A stretch of DNA of 64,000 nt from Marinobacter maritimus (GTDB lineage Bacteria > Pseudomonadota > Gammaproteobacteria > Pseudomonadales > Oleiphilaceae), in the NCBI RefSeq assembly GCF_007671675.1, contig NZ_VCGW01000003.1, positions 558,001-622,000 on the forward strand. The letters are read 5' to 3'. The position numbers and the translations under genes are program-made. Under the pieces are notes generated by a model. That model was not told the DNA's origin and did not search any database. It was given only the letters and a program-made list of their open reading frames with translations. Shown piece by piece: positions 25,125 through 34,745 of the stretch. The number at the start of each line of letters is the position of its first letter. Position 1 is the first letter of the stretch.

Positions 25125-26600
25125 ATGAATTGTTTCTATATCAACGTTCAGGCCCGAATCATGCCCTATACTGAAAACCCTGCGGCGGACTCCAATCGCC
25201 GGATGGCAAGCAGCAATACTCGGGAGAAAATGATGGAATTACCTGTCACAGTTCAGCAAGCTCTGGGCGATGCAGCCAAGGGCGTGTCGCTGAGGGACGC
25301 ACGCCAGGCAAGCAGACATGAGCTATTGCGGATGGTGTTGCTCAACGACGGGCAAGAAAACCTCCAGGCTATCTGTTGTAAAGAAGACCTGATTGATCTG
25401 GAACGGCTGAACAAGGAGTTGGGGCGGGATTTTCGCCTGATGAAATCCCGAGAGCAGGTTCGCGTGAAAGAGCGTGCCGGGCTGAGGGAGCTTCCAGCAT
25501 TGCCTTCGCTCACAGGCTGGCCCACCATTGTCGATCGCCGGGTGGATGATTTGCCTTCGGTCGCTTTGGAGTTGGGAGAGCAAAATCTGGCGATGGTGAT
25601 GCCCGCTGAAGATTTTCGCTCATTGACGGAAAATGCAGATCGTCGGTCGTTTACGGTGGCATCGGAAAACATAGCGGTAAACCTGGATGATCCAGATAAC
25701 GACCGTGTCCAACTGACGTTCGCCATCAAAAAGTTCACCAGCCTTCGCATTCAGCAGCGCCTGGAAGACACGCTGGAGCTTCCGCCGCTGCCGGAAACGG
25801 CGCAACGCATCATTCACTTGCGGGTGAACCCGAATGCTGTGATGGGAGATCTGGTGGATATTGTCGAGAGTGACCCCAGCCTGGCAGCTCAGGTTATCAG
25901 CTGGGCATCGTCTTCATTTTATGCGGCCGCCGGGCAGGTTCGTTCTGTACACGATGCCATATCAAGAGTGCTCGGGTTTGATATGGTCATGAACCTGGCC
26001 ATGGGGTTGTCTCTTGGGCGTGCACTCAGGCAGCCTCAGGATCATCCGGACGGGTACGTCGACTACTGGCAGCAAGCCATCTGGCAAGCCCAGTCGGCAG
26101 GTGTTCTGGCGAGTATGATGCCCCGTGGTGAGCGCCCTGTATTCGGGCTGGCTTATCTTGCAGGCCTGCTGCATAACTTTGGCTACCTTTTGCTGGCCCA
26201 GGTTTTTCCTCCCCATTTCAGCTTGGTATGCCGCTCTCTGGAGGTGAATCCCGGTATCGATTCCTCGGTATCAGAGCATTATCTCTTGGGCATTACCCGT
26301 GAACAGATTGCAGCCCAGCTTATGGAGAACTGGGGCATGCCGGATGAGGTCAATCTTGCTCTCAGGTATCAGAAAAACCGGAGCTATAAAGGCGCCAACT
26401 GTGTTTATGCCAGGCTTTTATGGTTGGGCCGGCAACTACTTGCGGCCCGAGGTGTGGCTTTGGGCGCAAGCGAGCCCATCGGGCAAGAGATCTATGATGA
26501 ACTGGGCCTGGATCGCGAGCAGGTAGAAGTGCAGTTTGACGAACTGGTCGCCAGTAAAGATAACATTATGGCGATGGCCGGAATGATGAACCAGCAATAA
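25125..26600 (+). CDS. aminoacyl-tRNA deacylase-like (YbaK) and HDOD fusion protein
   Basis: Up to 491 aa. The N-terminal part (about residues 40-190) resembles YbaK/ProX-type deacylase folds. The C-terminal part (about 220-450) is an HDOD domain (LPPLPETAQRIIHLRVNPNA, SLAAQVISWASSSFY, LAYLAGLLHNFGYLLL), a phosphohydrolase-like signalling module without full HD catalysis. The start is unsure: ATG 25233 has GGGAG in front and begins the first recognisable domain, while ATGs at 25125 and 25161 lack good Shine-Dalgarno sites. The fusion is a known architecture in marine gammaproteobacteria; its physiological role is not established. Confidence 0.85.
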   Translation: MNCFYINVQARIMPYTENPAADSNRRMASSNTREKMMELPVTVQQALGDAAKGVSLRDARQASRHELLRMVLLNDGQENLQAICCKEDLIDLERLNKELGRDFRLMKSREQVRVKERAGLRELPALPSLTGWPTIVDRRVDDLPSVALELGEQNLAMVMPAEDFRSLTENADRRSFTVASENIAVNLDDPDNDRVQLTFAIKKFTSLRIQQRLEDTLELPPLPETAQRIIHLRVNPNAVMGDLVDIVESDPSLAAQVISWASSSFYAAAGQVRSVHDAISRVLGFDMVMNLAMGLSLGRALRQPQDHPDGYVDYWQQAIWQAQSAGVLASMMPRGERPVFGLAYLAGLLHNFGYLLLAQVFPPHFSLVCRSLEVNPGIDSSVSEHYLLGITREQIAAQLMENWGMPDEVNLALRYQKNRSYKGANCVYARLLWLGRQLLAARGVALGASEPIGQEIYDELGLDREQVEVQFDELVASKDNIMAMAGMMNQQ

Positions 26601-26627
26601 AAAAACCGGCCTTGTGAAAAAGGCCGG
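26599..26627 (-). terminator. intrinsic terminator (minus strand)
   Basis: CCGGCCTT/AAGGCCGG stem with a T run on the minus strand only. It lies beyond the HDOD gene stop and 255 bp downstream of the DUF2489 gene, so it probably ends the leftward operon. The bases between 26628 and 26881 contain no gene I can support. Confidence 0.65.
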
Positions 26628-26881
26628 CAAGGCTTCTGCTCATAGCAGAGTCGTCCGAACGTGTCAGGAGAAACAACGCAGGGCGGAAATCGATGCAGTA
26701 AAAACTCACCGCCCTATCTTCAATCTAGACAAGGCCTGGGAAAAGAAAAGGGGATTGAGGCGGGGCTCAGAACCTGAGCCCTATGTCACTTTTCATGGTT
26801 TGAGCAAGCTGCTGATATTGAATTGGTAAAAGCCCCTTCCGTAATATTTTCAGTTACAAAAAGATACAAAATTAAGATGGG

Positions 26882-27337
26882 TCAAAAAGTGTGATTCCGG
26901 ATGGCTGTTGCAGCCCGTCGTATTTCATCGGCGTGGCGTTCTTCTACAGCGAATCGCTCCTTGTCCATTTTCTCCACAAAACGCGCTTCCGTATCCTGGC
27001 GTGCCTGATGGGTGGGCATATGGCGGAGTTGCTCATAGACCTCCATAAACACCCCATAGGGTGGTTTTTCCATAAGCTCTGGCGCGAGATGATCAAGAAG
27101 ACCTTTGATGCGCAGGCACGCTTCTGAGTATTCGACCTGATCTTCCTCTATGGCCATAGCGATAACGCGGATACTGTCGATCATATCCTGGCGCCGCTTC
27201 GCCTGAAAAACCTCAGCTTTTTTCTGACGCTTGCGGCTTTCAGACAGCACAGTCATTTGCCGCCGGATAAAGCCCAGCAGCATGAGGATGGCGATAGTGC
27301 CAACAGTAATCAGGCTCCATTGCAGCCATTGAGGCAT
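26882..27337 (-). CDS. DUF2489-type membrane-anchored protein
   Basis: 151 aa from the ATG at 27337, which has GGGAG in front; the frame is open to 27415 without reason to use it. One membrane helix (residues 6-24) is followed by a Lys/Arg/Glu-rich cytoplasmic helical domain containing MIDSIRVIAMAIEEDQVEYSE and EACLRIKGLLDHLAP, matching DUF2489. Function unknown. It begins 19 bp after the stop of the molybdopterin oxidoreductase gene, so the two are cotranscribed. Confidence 0.8.
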   Translation of the reverse strand: MPQWLQWSLITVGTIAILMLLGFIRRQMTVLSESRKRQKKAEVFQAKRRQDMIDSIRVIAMAIEEDQVEYSEACLRIKGLLDHLAPELMEKPPYGVFMEVYEQLRHMPTHQARQDTEARFVEKMDKERFAVEERHADEIRRAATAIRNHTF

Positions 27338-27356
27338 TCTTTTCTCCCTGTTTCGT

Positions 27357-29654
27357 TCAGGCCGGTATGCGTTGCTGTTCCGGCTGCCAGACTTTGACAG
27401 TAACCGGCTGACCATTCAATACGGATGTACCCGCCACCGGATCGGTATCCTGATCACTCAACAAGTCGTTGATACTCGCACCGGCATGGGCGGAGGCTGT
27501 GGATTGTCGCGTGCCATCGCGATCATGCCCCCAGCCATGGGGAATTGAAACCACGCCTGGCATCATATCTTCGGTGATCTCCACGGGTAGTATGACCTGA
27601 CGGTCGGCGGCATTGATCTGCGCCTTGCTGCCTGCTTGAAGGCCGAGACGGCTTGCATCATGTGGATTTATCAGCAGTGTACAGCGGTCCTTGCCCTTCA
27701 CCAGCCTTCGGCTGTTGTGCATCCATGAATTGTTGCTGCGTACATGGCGCCGTCCAATCAGCAGCAACCCATCCGAAGGCTCTGGCGCAGAGAGTTGCCG
27801 GTGCAGGCGTTCAACATCTTCCAGGTAACGCCGGGGAGCCAGGTGTATCTTGCCGTCCCGGGTAAACAGACGGTTGGGCAGCGCGGGCCGTAGAGCGCCC
27901 AGGTCAATACCACTGGGATGTTCCTTCAATCGCTTGAGGGAAAGTCCTTTGGGTAGCTCTTGCCATTGTGGGTTGAGTGAGCTCAGTTTGGCGAGACCGC
28001 GCAGGGGATGATGTTTCGGGAGCAGGTTCATAATCACGCCTGTAGCGGGTTCCAGCACACCGCGAGCTCGCCCGGTATCGGCACCATAGGGCCCGGTACG
28101 AAGCAGTAGATCGATGATCGGGTCGGGGCCTGTCTGCTTGAGCGCCCGCCAGCCCAGCTCGGAGCGGATTGGGAGCGACCCGCCTTTGCGCAGTTTCTCC
28201 AGCCTGTGGGCCAGCTCCAGCAGAATTTGCCAGTCATGCCGGCTGTCCGGACCGGCGTCAAACAGTGCCTCGCTGTATTTCGATACGTTACGCACCGCCA
28301 ACATGTTAAAGATAATGTCGTAATGGCTGCGCTCAAGAGCGGCGGTCGGAGGCAAAATAATGTCTGCATGGCGAGTGGTTTCGTTGATGTAGTAATCCAC
28401 CGACACCATAAAATCCAGCCCGCTTAAAGCCTCGTCCAGTCGACGCCCATTGGGGCTGGAAAGCACCGGGTTACCCGCTACGGTCACAAACGCGCGGACT
28501 TGCCCCTGGCCCGGAGTGAGTATTTCATCCGCCATGGTGCTGGAAGGGTACTCACCGGCAAACTCCGGCAAACCTTTTACGCGGCTGTGGCGTTTGCCGA
28601 AATGCCCTTGCTGCCCGGACATGGCGCCCAGGGTGATCAGATCAATGGCAGGCTGAGTGAACATGACGCCGCCTACAGTATCCAGCTTCCCTGTCAGGAT
28701 ATTCAGGCAGTAAGCCAGCCAGGTCGTGATGCTGCCAAACGTCTGGGTGCTGGTGCCCATGCGGGTGTAGAGCGCTGCTTTGGGTGTGTTTGCCAGCTGG
28801 TGCGCCAGATCGCGGATGGTCTCAGAGGAAATGCCGGTGCGCTCGGAAACGGCTTCAGGAGTGAAGGGCAGGGACGCCAAGCGCAAAAGATCCAAGTCTT
28901 TTATTAGACCTTCTGCGGGACCCGGGTGCACTAACTCATCCGCAAACAGCGTGTTCACCATCGCCATCAGCAGAAACGCATCGGTCCCGGGACGAACAAA
29001 ATGAAATTCCTCTGCAAGCTTGGCAGTTTCCGTGCGACGTGGATCCACCACAATCATTTTGCCGCCGCGTTGCTTAAGGGCTTTAAGCCGGCCACGGAAG
29101 TCCGGCACGGTCATCAGGCTGCCGTTGGAGGCCATGGGGTTTCCGCCAATACAGATAAACAGATCCGTGTTGTCGATATCCGGAATAGGGAACAGAATCT
29201 GATGGCCGAACATTTCCAGGCTCGCAAGCATGTGTGGAAGCTGGTCATTGGAGGTTGCGGAGAAACGATTTTGCGTGCCGATGGCCCGTAGGAACGGCAT
29301 CGTGGCGATGAGCGAGCCGTGGTTGTGCACATTCGGGTTGCCAAGGTAAACGCCAATGCTGTTGCGGCCGTAGGTGCTACGAGCGGTGTGGAGCTTTTCG
29401 GCTACCGTTTTGAACGCTTCGTCCCACTCAATTTCCTGCCAGCCGGTGGGGGTTTTGCGAACCGGCTTGCGCAGCCGTTCTGTGTCTTCATGAAGATCTT
29501 GCAGGGCCACGGCCTTGGGGCAGATGTGCCCGCGGCTTAACGGATCTTTTTCATCTCCGCGAATGGCGGCAATGCGGCTCCCTTTCACTTCGACGGCAAC
29601 GCCGCACATGGCTTCGCACAAATGACAGGTGCGGTAGTGAATGCCGTTTTCCAT
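27357..29654 (-). CDS. molybdopterin-dependent oxidoreductase with N-terminal [4Fe-4S] site
   Basis: 765 aa from the ATG at 29654 (GGAG in front), the start that places the cluster motif near the N-terminus. CHLCEAMCG with a fourth Cys in GHICPKAV binds a [4Fe-4S] cluster. GGNPMASNGS and MIVVDPRRTETAKLAE belong to the bis-MGD domains, and the C-terminal dinucleotide-binding domain contains VSIPHGWGHDRDG. It belongs to the formate dehydrogenase/DMSO reductase superfamily. No signal peptide or partner subunit is adjacent, so it is a cytoplasmic, stand-alone enzyme. The usual Cys or Sec Mo ligand is not obvious and the substrate is unknown. Confidence 0.88.
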   Translation of the reverse strand: MENGIHYRTCHLCEAMCGVAVEVKGSRIAAIRGDEKDPLSRGHICPKAVALQDLHEDTERLRKPVRKTPTGWQEIEWDEAFKTVAEKLHTARSTYGRNSIGVYLGNPNVHNHGSLIATMPFLRAIGTQNRFSATSNDQLPHMLASLEMFGHQILFPIPDIDNTDLFICIGGNPMASNGSLMTVPDFRGRLKALKQRGGKMIVVDPRRTETAKLAEEFHFVRPGTDAFLLMAMVNTLFADELVHPGPAEGLIKDLDLLRLASLPFTPEAVSERTGISSETIRDLAHQLANTPKAALYTRMGTSTQTFGSITTWLAYCLNILTGKLDTVGGVMFTQPAIDLITLGAMSGQQGHFGKRHSRVKGLPEFAGEYPSSTMADEILTPGQGQVRAFVTVAGNPVLSSPNGRRLDEALSGLDFMVSVDYYINETTRHADIILPPTAALERSHYDIIFNMLAVRNVSKYSEALFDAGPDSRHDWQILLELAHRLEKLRKGGSLPIRSELGWRALKQTGPDPIIDLLLRTGPYGADTGRARGVLEPATGVIMNLLPKHHPLRGLAKLSSLNPQWQELPKGLSLKRLKEHPSGIDLGALRPALPNRLFTRDGKIHLAPRRYLEDVERLHRQLSAPEPSDGLLLIGRRHVRSNNSWMHNSRRLVKGKDRCTLLINPHDASRLGLQAGSKAQINAADRQVILPVEITEDMMPGVVSIPHGWGHDRDGTRQSTASAHAGASINDLLSDQDTDPVAGTSVLNGQPVTVKVWQPEQQRIPA

Positions 29655-29761
29655 GAACGTGTCTCCAAATCTTTTTGTTGTTTGCGAACGGGTTTCGTTG
29701 TGCAACCAGATTAGCAGGAAAACGATTGCTGAGGGAAACAGAGAGTCCTTCGTCCGGGTAC

Positions 29762-29787
29762 AAAAAAGGCCAGTCCGGAGACTGGCC
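29762..29787 (-). terminator. intrinsic terminator after the Ig-like lipoprotein gene
   Basis: Perfect 8-bp stem GGCCAGTC/GACTGGCC with a 4-nt loop and TTTTTT on the minus strand, 20 bp beyond the lipoprotein stop. Confidence 0.88.
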
Positions 29788-29807
29788 TGAAGAACGCGGC
29801 AGCGGGT

Positions 29808-32800
29808 TTACTGCTCTGCGGGGAGATCTTTTACGGGGTTTGTTATGAAGTTGAGATAGGCTCCACCAACTGGGATTTGTAGCGGTAGATCTATGTTGAT
29901 CAAGCCGGCATTTGGCACCCCTAAGGTATTTGCTCTGACTTTGATATCGACCAGATTGGTATTGCGTTGTTCTATCTGCATTCGGCCATCATCAAAGAAT
30001 GTGATGTCACCCTCCAGGTCAAAAACAAACTCCCGAGCGTATAGATCATGAGTTCCGCTGAGGGGGATTTCCATATCCGGCGCATCCAGCATCAACTCCG
30101 CTCGTGTCTTGAATACGGGCTGTCCATTTGCTCCCTCCACAATGACTCCGGGAATAAGCTGGTTTCGCGGGCAATCAGGCGCGCTTGCACAACTCGGGTC
30201 TTTGGAGTAACGCATACGAATAATTTGCGTATTGGTGATGGACTCTTCCATAAGAGGAATAAAACCCAGAACTTTAAGTTCGACGAACACGCTTATCGAT
30301 GTTGTTGCCAGCAGAGTGGGGTACAGATCGACCAGAATGCCTTCTTCTCCGGTGGGCTCATAGACCCCGGGACCTTTGACTTCCGTGTTGAGCGCATAGG
30401 TCTGATAGATAAACTTGTTTTTAGGGCAGCTTTGATCTGTTTCACAGCCGACGCGGGCGTCCGCCTTTCCGGCAACCAGTCCAGGAGTGGCTGAGGCCTG
30501 ATTGTTTTTAACACTGAGCTTCGTGGAGTTGGCGGAAGGAGCCCAACCCTCTGCGTCGCTGCCCTCATGATCAAAGGGCTCAAGGCAGGTGGCATCGTCG
30601 TTTGAGCTACAGTCGGTCCGGAAGTTGGCATTGGTATCACGGATTGGCAGATTTCTTAGCGGTGTAAACACAGAACCCTGCGCTGCTACGCCTTTGAAAT
30701 AGATGGCCATTGAGCTGTCGCCACTGCCTCCTCCATTCAGACCCTCGAGCAGGTCGGCTTTAAGAGCGAGTTCATTCGCGCCGCATATCGACGTAGGGTT
30801 TTCCTGATTGCAGTCAGGTGTGGCCCTGTCGACTTTCATGGTGTACCGATAAAACGCATCCTGCTCCCATGGCTGGTCCGGGAAGAAGCGAATGCGCTGG
30901 TTGTTCTTCTCCAGGCGCCCAGATACGGTTTCGATCGGGTTTTTGTTTGCGTCAACCTTCTCGACGACAAAGGTCTCTTCAGCACGGATTGAACTCAGCT
31001 TCATCGGTTGTGAAAACACCACCGTTATGGGGCGGTCTGCTGGCATTTCCGATACGGGAAGCACGTCGCCGGCCTGGCCTCCGGACGTGGCGTCCCAGCA
31101 CTGGCCATGAACCCCGGCGGCAAGATCGATGTCGTCAAATGTAGTTTCGCAAGGAAAACCCGGGTAAGTTGTCAGCGCAAGAGGCGGAGCCTTGGGCGTT
31201 GAGTTGTCTCCGGTCGGGTCGAGTTTGAAGTTCAGTGGAGCAACGGCTGCCACATTGCCAGCCAGATCGGTCAGCCCGTTAATTGTAACTTCATAGTCAA
31301 CGCCCTGTACCAAACCACCCTTCGGGTTGATGCTGAGTGACGTGCCGTCGAGCCGTGTTTGCAAATCGCTGACGGGTGCACCGCCTGCCTTCAGGGCAAT
31401 GCCCGTTTCAATCGATTTCGGGTCCAGGGGTTCATCAAAGAACAGGATGACCGGGTCACCAGGGCGGTGCATGGATTGTCTTGTCGCCGGAATGGCGTCA
31501 GTGGCACCAGGGGTCCAACTCACCAGCTTGGGTGCCGTGCTGTCGAGCTCACGATCCAGCTCTGCATCAAGGGCAGATTCCGCATCGGTGGCTGCCTGCA
31601 GGTGAAAGGCAATGGTTGAGTCGGTGTATTCCTGGCCAAGCAGGTTGGGTTCCACCATGCCAATGGCATCGATCGTGAGTACGCCATCTTTTACGATAGC
31701 GATACCGCGCAGCTCCACGCCCATAAGATCCTGCGACAGCGCCGCGTTAGGCTGGGCTTCCGCGGTGTTCATGGACACATCCATGAACAAGGTGATCTGC
31801 CGGGGGACGTTGATGTCATCGGTATAGGGGTTCGGGCTCAGGTAACCGGATGCATCGGATAGCATGGTTACCTTGATGTCGCCGGTGGTCTGAAGGATAC
31901 CGGTTGCAGCATCGAGAACTGGCACCTCTCCGCCTACCAATACGTCCAGACTGGTACTGCGAAGGATGCTGCCTTTGGCGATACGCAGAGGGAGTGCTTC
32001 AGTCGCCTCAAATGACGGTGCGAACGCCAATTCGGCAAACAGATCGCCAGTCTGTTGGGACGGTCCGGCCGTTCCCTGAAGTACGGAGTTAAGCGTAACG
32101 CCGTTGATAATTGCATTGTTCAGAATAGAGCGTGTTACATCTTCCGGAGCCTCACCAGCGGCCAGTCCCGAATCCACGGCGCTCTGTTTCAAAACGACTG
32201 TTGGACCGGTAGCTCTGGGCGTAAAACTGAAATCCTGGGTAAGCCGGTTGTCCTCGGCAGAGTTGGTCAGGCTTGCCAGGTTGGTGAACTTGAGTGTATA
32301 GGTTTCACCGCTGTTAAGTACGTCCTGTTTGCCGCCACACTGCTGGGGATCGGATGTGATACACGGATCAACCGTAATGCGGTTGCCTTTGACCAGAACA
32401 GTTGCAGGCACTGGCTGATCGTTCTGATCCAGCATTTCAATCGAGCCGCCAAGCTCCTTCCAGTCCGGATGTACCGGCTGAGTCATGGCAAAACGGAACG
32501 TGGAAAAGTTCAGGGCCTGAAAACTCTTGTCGCTTTGGTTATCATCCGCGGGTACCTTCCAGGCAACGCCAAAGCTGTCTTCGGTGTTTGCCAGCTCTGC
32601 CAGTCCGGAAAAACTGCCGCGGGTCTTGAACTGAATGCCGGGATCACCGACGCCGTTGGGCGTGTCGATCATGCGCCCGCCTTCAGCTTGAAGCGGCTCA
32701 TTAAAGATGATCGAGTACTCCGATGCGCTGCTCAGGACGCCGGTTGTCGTCAGTTTCAGGCTTCTGCCACCGTCGATCATTTCATTGCTGAACGGTATGG

Positions 32801-33035
32801 CTGTGCCGTCGGATTCAATGCTGATTTTGTTTGAAAGGTCCGTTGTCTCTTCAGTTATCGCATGGGAAAACCGCAGAACAATGTCTGCTTTCGGGCTAAC
32901 ATCTGCTTGCCCGTCTGCCGGGTATGAGTAGATCACCGAACCGGGTGTAGTTTTCTGGTTTACGGTCTGTTCATCCCCACCACAGGCTGCAAGCAGCAGG
33001 GCGGGAATCAGTGCCAGGGTCTTGTTGTACTTCAT
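29808..33035 (-). CDS. large outer-membrane-type lipoprotein with Ig-like (SbsA/Big_5) domains
   Basis: 1075 aa. The lipobox LLAAC places the lipidated Cys at residue 18, followed by GGDEQ (no Asp at +2, so sorting to the outer membrane is expected). At least three Ig-like repeats begin with the same pattern: VIYSYPADGQADVSPKADIV, LVSWTPGATDAIPATRQSMH and PADRPITVVFSQPMK. Cys pairs occur in the last third (SDPQQCGG, DPSCASAPDCP), consistent with extracytoplasmic disulfides. It follows an OmpP1/FadL transporter gene by 13 bp. A surface role in uptake of hydrophobic compounds with FadL is inferred from the pairing. Confidence 0.87.
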   Translation of the reverse strand: MKYNKTLALIPALLLAACGGDEQTVNQKTTPGSVIYSYPADGQADVSPKADIVLRFSHAITEETTDLSNKISIESDGTAIPFSNEMIDGGRSLKLTTTGVLSSASEYSIIFNEPLQAEGGRMIDTPNGVGDPGIQFKTRGSFSGLAELANTEDSFGVAWKVPADDNQSDKSFQALNFSTFRFAMTQPVHPDWKELGGSIEMLDQNDQPVPATVLVKGNRITVDPCITSDPQQCGGKQDVLNSGETYTLKFTNLASLTNSAEDNRLTQDFSFTPRATGPTVVLKQSAVDSGLAAGEAPEDVTRSILNNAIINGVTLNSVLQGTAGPSQQTGDLFAELAFAPSFEATEALPLRIAKGSILRSTSLDVLVGGEVPVLDAATGILQTTGDIKVTMLSDASGYLSPNPYTDDINVPRQITLFMDVSMNTAEAQPNAALSQDLMGVELRGIAIVKDGVLTIDAIGMVEPNLLGQEYTDSTIAFHLQAATDAESALDAELDRELDSTAPKLVSWTPGATDAIPATRQSMHRPGDPVILFFDEPLDPKSIETGIALKAGGAPVSDLQTRLDGTSLSINPKGGLVQGVDYEVTINGLTDLAGNVAAVAPLNFKLDPTGDNSTPKAPPLALTTYPGFPCETTFDDIDLAAGVHGQCWDATSGGQAGDVLPVSEMPADRPITVVFSQPMKLSSIRAEETFVVEKVDANKNPIETVSGRLEKNNQRIRFFPDQPWEQDAFYRYTMKVDRATPDCNQENPTSICGANELALKADLLEGLNGGGSGDSSMAIYFKGVAAQGSVFTPLRNLPIRDTNANFRTDCSSNDDATCLEPFDHEGSDAEGWAPSANSTKLSVKNNQASATPGLVAGKADARVGCETDQSCPKNKFIYQTYALNTEVKGPGVYEPTGEEGILVDLYPTLLATTSISVFVELKVLGFIPLMEESITNTQIIRMRYSKDPSCASAPDCPRNQLIPGVIVEGANGQPVFKTRAELMLDAPDMEIPLSGTHDLYAREFVFDLEGDITFFDDGRMQIEQRNTNLVDIKVRANTLGVPNAGLINIDLPLQIPVGGAYLNFITNPVKDLPAEQ

Positions 33036-33048
33036 GGCAAGCCTCTCC

Positions 33049-34386
33049 TCAGAACTTCAGGGTAACTGAGCCGCTGATAACATGGACGTCGCCGTCTGCT
33101 GTTACATCGGTTTCAGTGCCGTCAAAATCCACCAGGGTGAAGTCGCGTTCCTGCAACTGCTGGTACTGGTAACCCAGATCGAAACGAACGGGGTAAGCGA
33201 GCAGGCGAGTGCGGTCGTAAGTGGCGCTCAGGCCCAGGCCGACCACAATCTTGTCGGTATCCAGATAGTTGATTTCAGGATTGCGGGTAGACTTCAGCGG
33301 TGACTCCTCATAGGCAACACCACCGCGAACCGAAAAGTTTTTGTTGAGAGCGAACTCGGCGCCGATGCGCGGTATCAGGGTATCGTCAAACTGAATGCGG
33401 CTGGCGGCCGCCAGTGTTGACTGGTCCTTGATGGTGTCGCCGGCGAACTCTTCCGAGAGCTCAGACCAGTTTTGTTGCTCAATGCTACCGCCAATACGCC
33501 AGCTTTCGCCTTTGTACTGCGCACCAAATCCGAACGTTTCCGGCTGGAAGGAGTCGATGGTGGACACCGCAAGACTGAGGCCCGGGTCGGGAATGGTCTG
33601 GGTCACGATAATATTGGAGTCCACGGTCGTAGACGCGGAGGATTTGGTGCGATAGGTGAAGGCCGTCTCCCAGCCTTGCAAGAAGCAACTGCTGTCAGGG
33701 CAAAAAGTACTGCCCAGATCGATCGTGGTACCAAGAATTGTTTTCAGCGAAGGCTCTGCGTTAACTGCCAAGCGTTCCCGGCTTGTTTCGCCGCCGAGCG
33801 TAGAGACGGCATCGAGGTTAGCGGTGGCCTCCAGGGTAATACGGGCGGATACACCGACCGAAATGCCCCGCCAGATCGGTGTTGCACCGCCGATGTTCAG
33901 GAACAGGGGTTCTTTGCCATATTGCAGAAACTGACCATTGGCTGAAGTTTGGGAATCAAATGCCAGCATTTCCTTGCCGTATTTTTCCACGCCGGCAATG
34001 AATCCCAGATAAATCGGATGGTCAGAGCGGGTAAGAGAGCCAAGGTTGGTTTTCATGCCGATCAACACGTGCTGGCTGGGGGAGTTGGAAACCACGTCGC
34101 CATTGGCATTGGGGTTTGCAGACCGCAGTTCCTGCTCAGCGTGCAAGATGCCTGTTGTCAATTCTCCACGTTCATCCCGGGTCAGTCCGGCCGGGTTGTA
34201 ATAGGTGGCGGATACCTGGTCATTAAACATGGAGAGAGACTGTGCGGTAGCGACGTCTATGGGCATTACGCCATAGGTTGTTCCGATATTACCCATACTG
34301 GCTGAGGCCGACATAGACAAGCCTGTGGACACTGTCGCAACTGCAAGGGTCAGCGCCCGAGCGGAAAATCGGGAGGTGGGAACCAT
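33049..34386 (-). CDS. OmpP1/FadL/TodX-family outer-membrane transporter
   Basis: 445 aa. Signal peptide residues 1-30 (ending SASAS). The family N-terminal hatch segment contains TYYNPAGLTRD, and the C-terminus ends in SGSVTLKF with a terminal Phe typical of beta-barrel proteins. FadL relatives admit long-chain fatty acids, alkanes or aromatics. It is the first gene of an operon with the Ig-like lipoprotein. A near-perfect palindrome lies 134 bp upstream. Confidence 0.9.
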   Translation of the reverse strand: MVPTSRFSARALTLAVATVSTGLSMSASASMGNIGTTYGVMPIDVATAQSLSMFNDQVSATYYNPAGLTRDERGELTTGILHAEQELRSANPNANGDVVSNSPSQHVLIGMKTNLGSLTRSDHPIYLGFIAGVEKYGKEMLAFDSQTSANGQFLQYGKEPLFLNIGGATPIWRGISVGVSARITLEATANLDAVSTLGGETSRERLAVNAEPSLKTILGTTIDLGSTFCPDSSCFLQGWETAFTYRTKSSASTTVDSNIIVTQTIPDPGLSLAVSTIDSFQPETFGFGAQYKGESWRIGGSIEQQNWSELSEEFAGDTIKDQSTLAAASRIQFDDTLIPRIGAEFALNKNFSVRGGVAYEESPLKSTRNPEINYLDTDKIVVGLGLSATYDRTRLLAYPVRFDLGYQYQQLQERDFTLVDFDGTETDVTADGDVHVISGSVTLKF

Positions 34387-34519
34387 TGATACACTCCATT
34401 ATCTCGTTGTTTTTATACTCTTGCCGTTATTCAGTTCCCCGGGACGGGGTTCCGGACACGACTGGTACATTCGTTCACCCGGGAGTGTATGAGGCTTGTC
34501 CTTTCAGGACGTTGGCATT

Positions 34520-34542
34520 TTTGACACGATATTGTGTCGAAA
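34520..34542. promoter_or_regulatory. 23-bp palindrome upstream of the FadL operon, candidate operator
   Basis: TTTGACACGATATTGTGTCGAAA is a palindrome with one mismatched pair per arm around the centre ATAT. It lies 134 bp before the transporter ATG, in a 360-bp gap otherwise without genes. Size and symmetry suit a TetR- or GntR-type repressor. Confidence 0.5.
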
Positions 34543-34690
34543 TGACCATGTGCCGTGTTGGGTGATAGAAAACTTAGTTATTACAGCGGGTTACGAGAAT
34601 GTTAAATCTGTGCTTTGCGTAAGGATACGCAGGCGGGAATTGTAGGCATGGGCCGGCTTTTAGCAGGAAGTGAGAAGTAAACGGAGAAAT

Positions 34691-34730
34691 AAAAGAAGAA
34701 GCGCACCCCGCAGGTTGGTGCGGGGTGCGC
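34691..34730 (-). terminator. intrinsic terminator after the YdcH-family gene
   Basis: GCGCACCCCGC/GCGGGGTGCGC 11-bp stem, followed on the minus strand by TTCTTCTTTTATTT, 16 bp beyond the gene stop. Confidence 0.8.
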
Positions 34731-34745
34731 TGAAACTCGCAGAGC

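Noticed and set aside
30048..30494. Many long open frames antisense to core genes, e.g. within the lipoprotein, spoT, cbrA and rpoD genes
   Set aside because: They are shadows of GC-rich coding sequence on the opposite strand, without start signals or recognisable domains.
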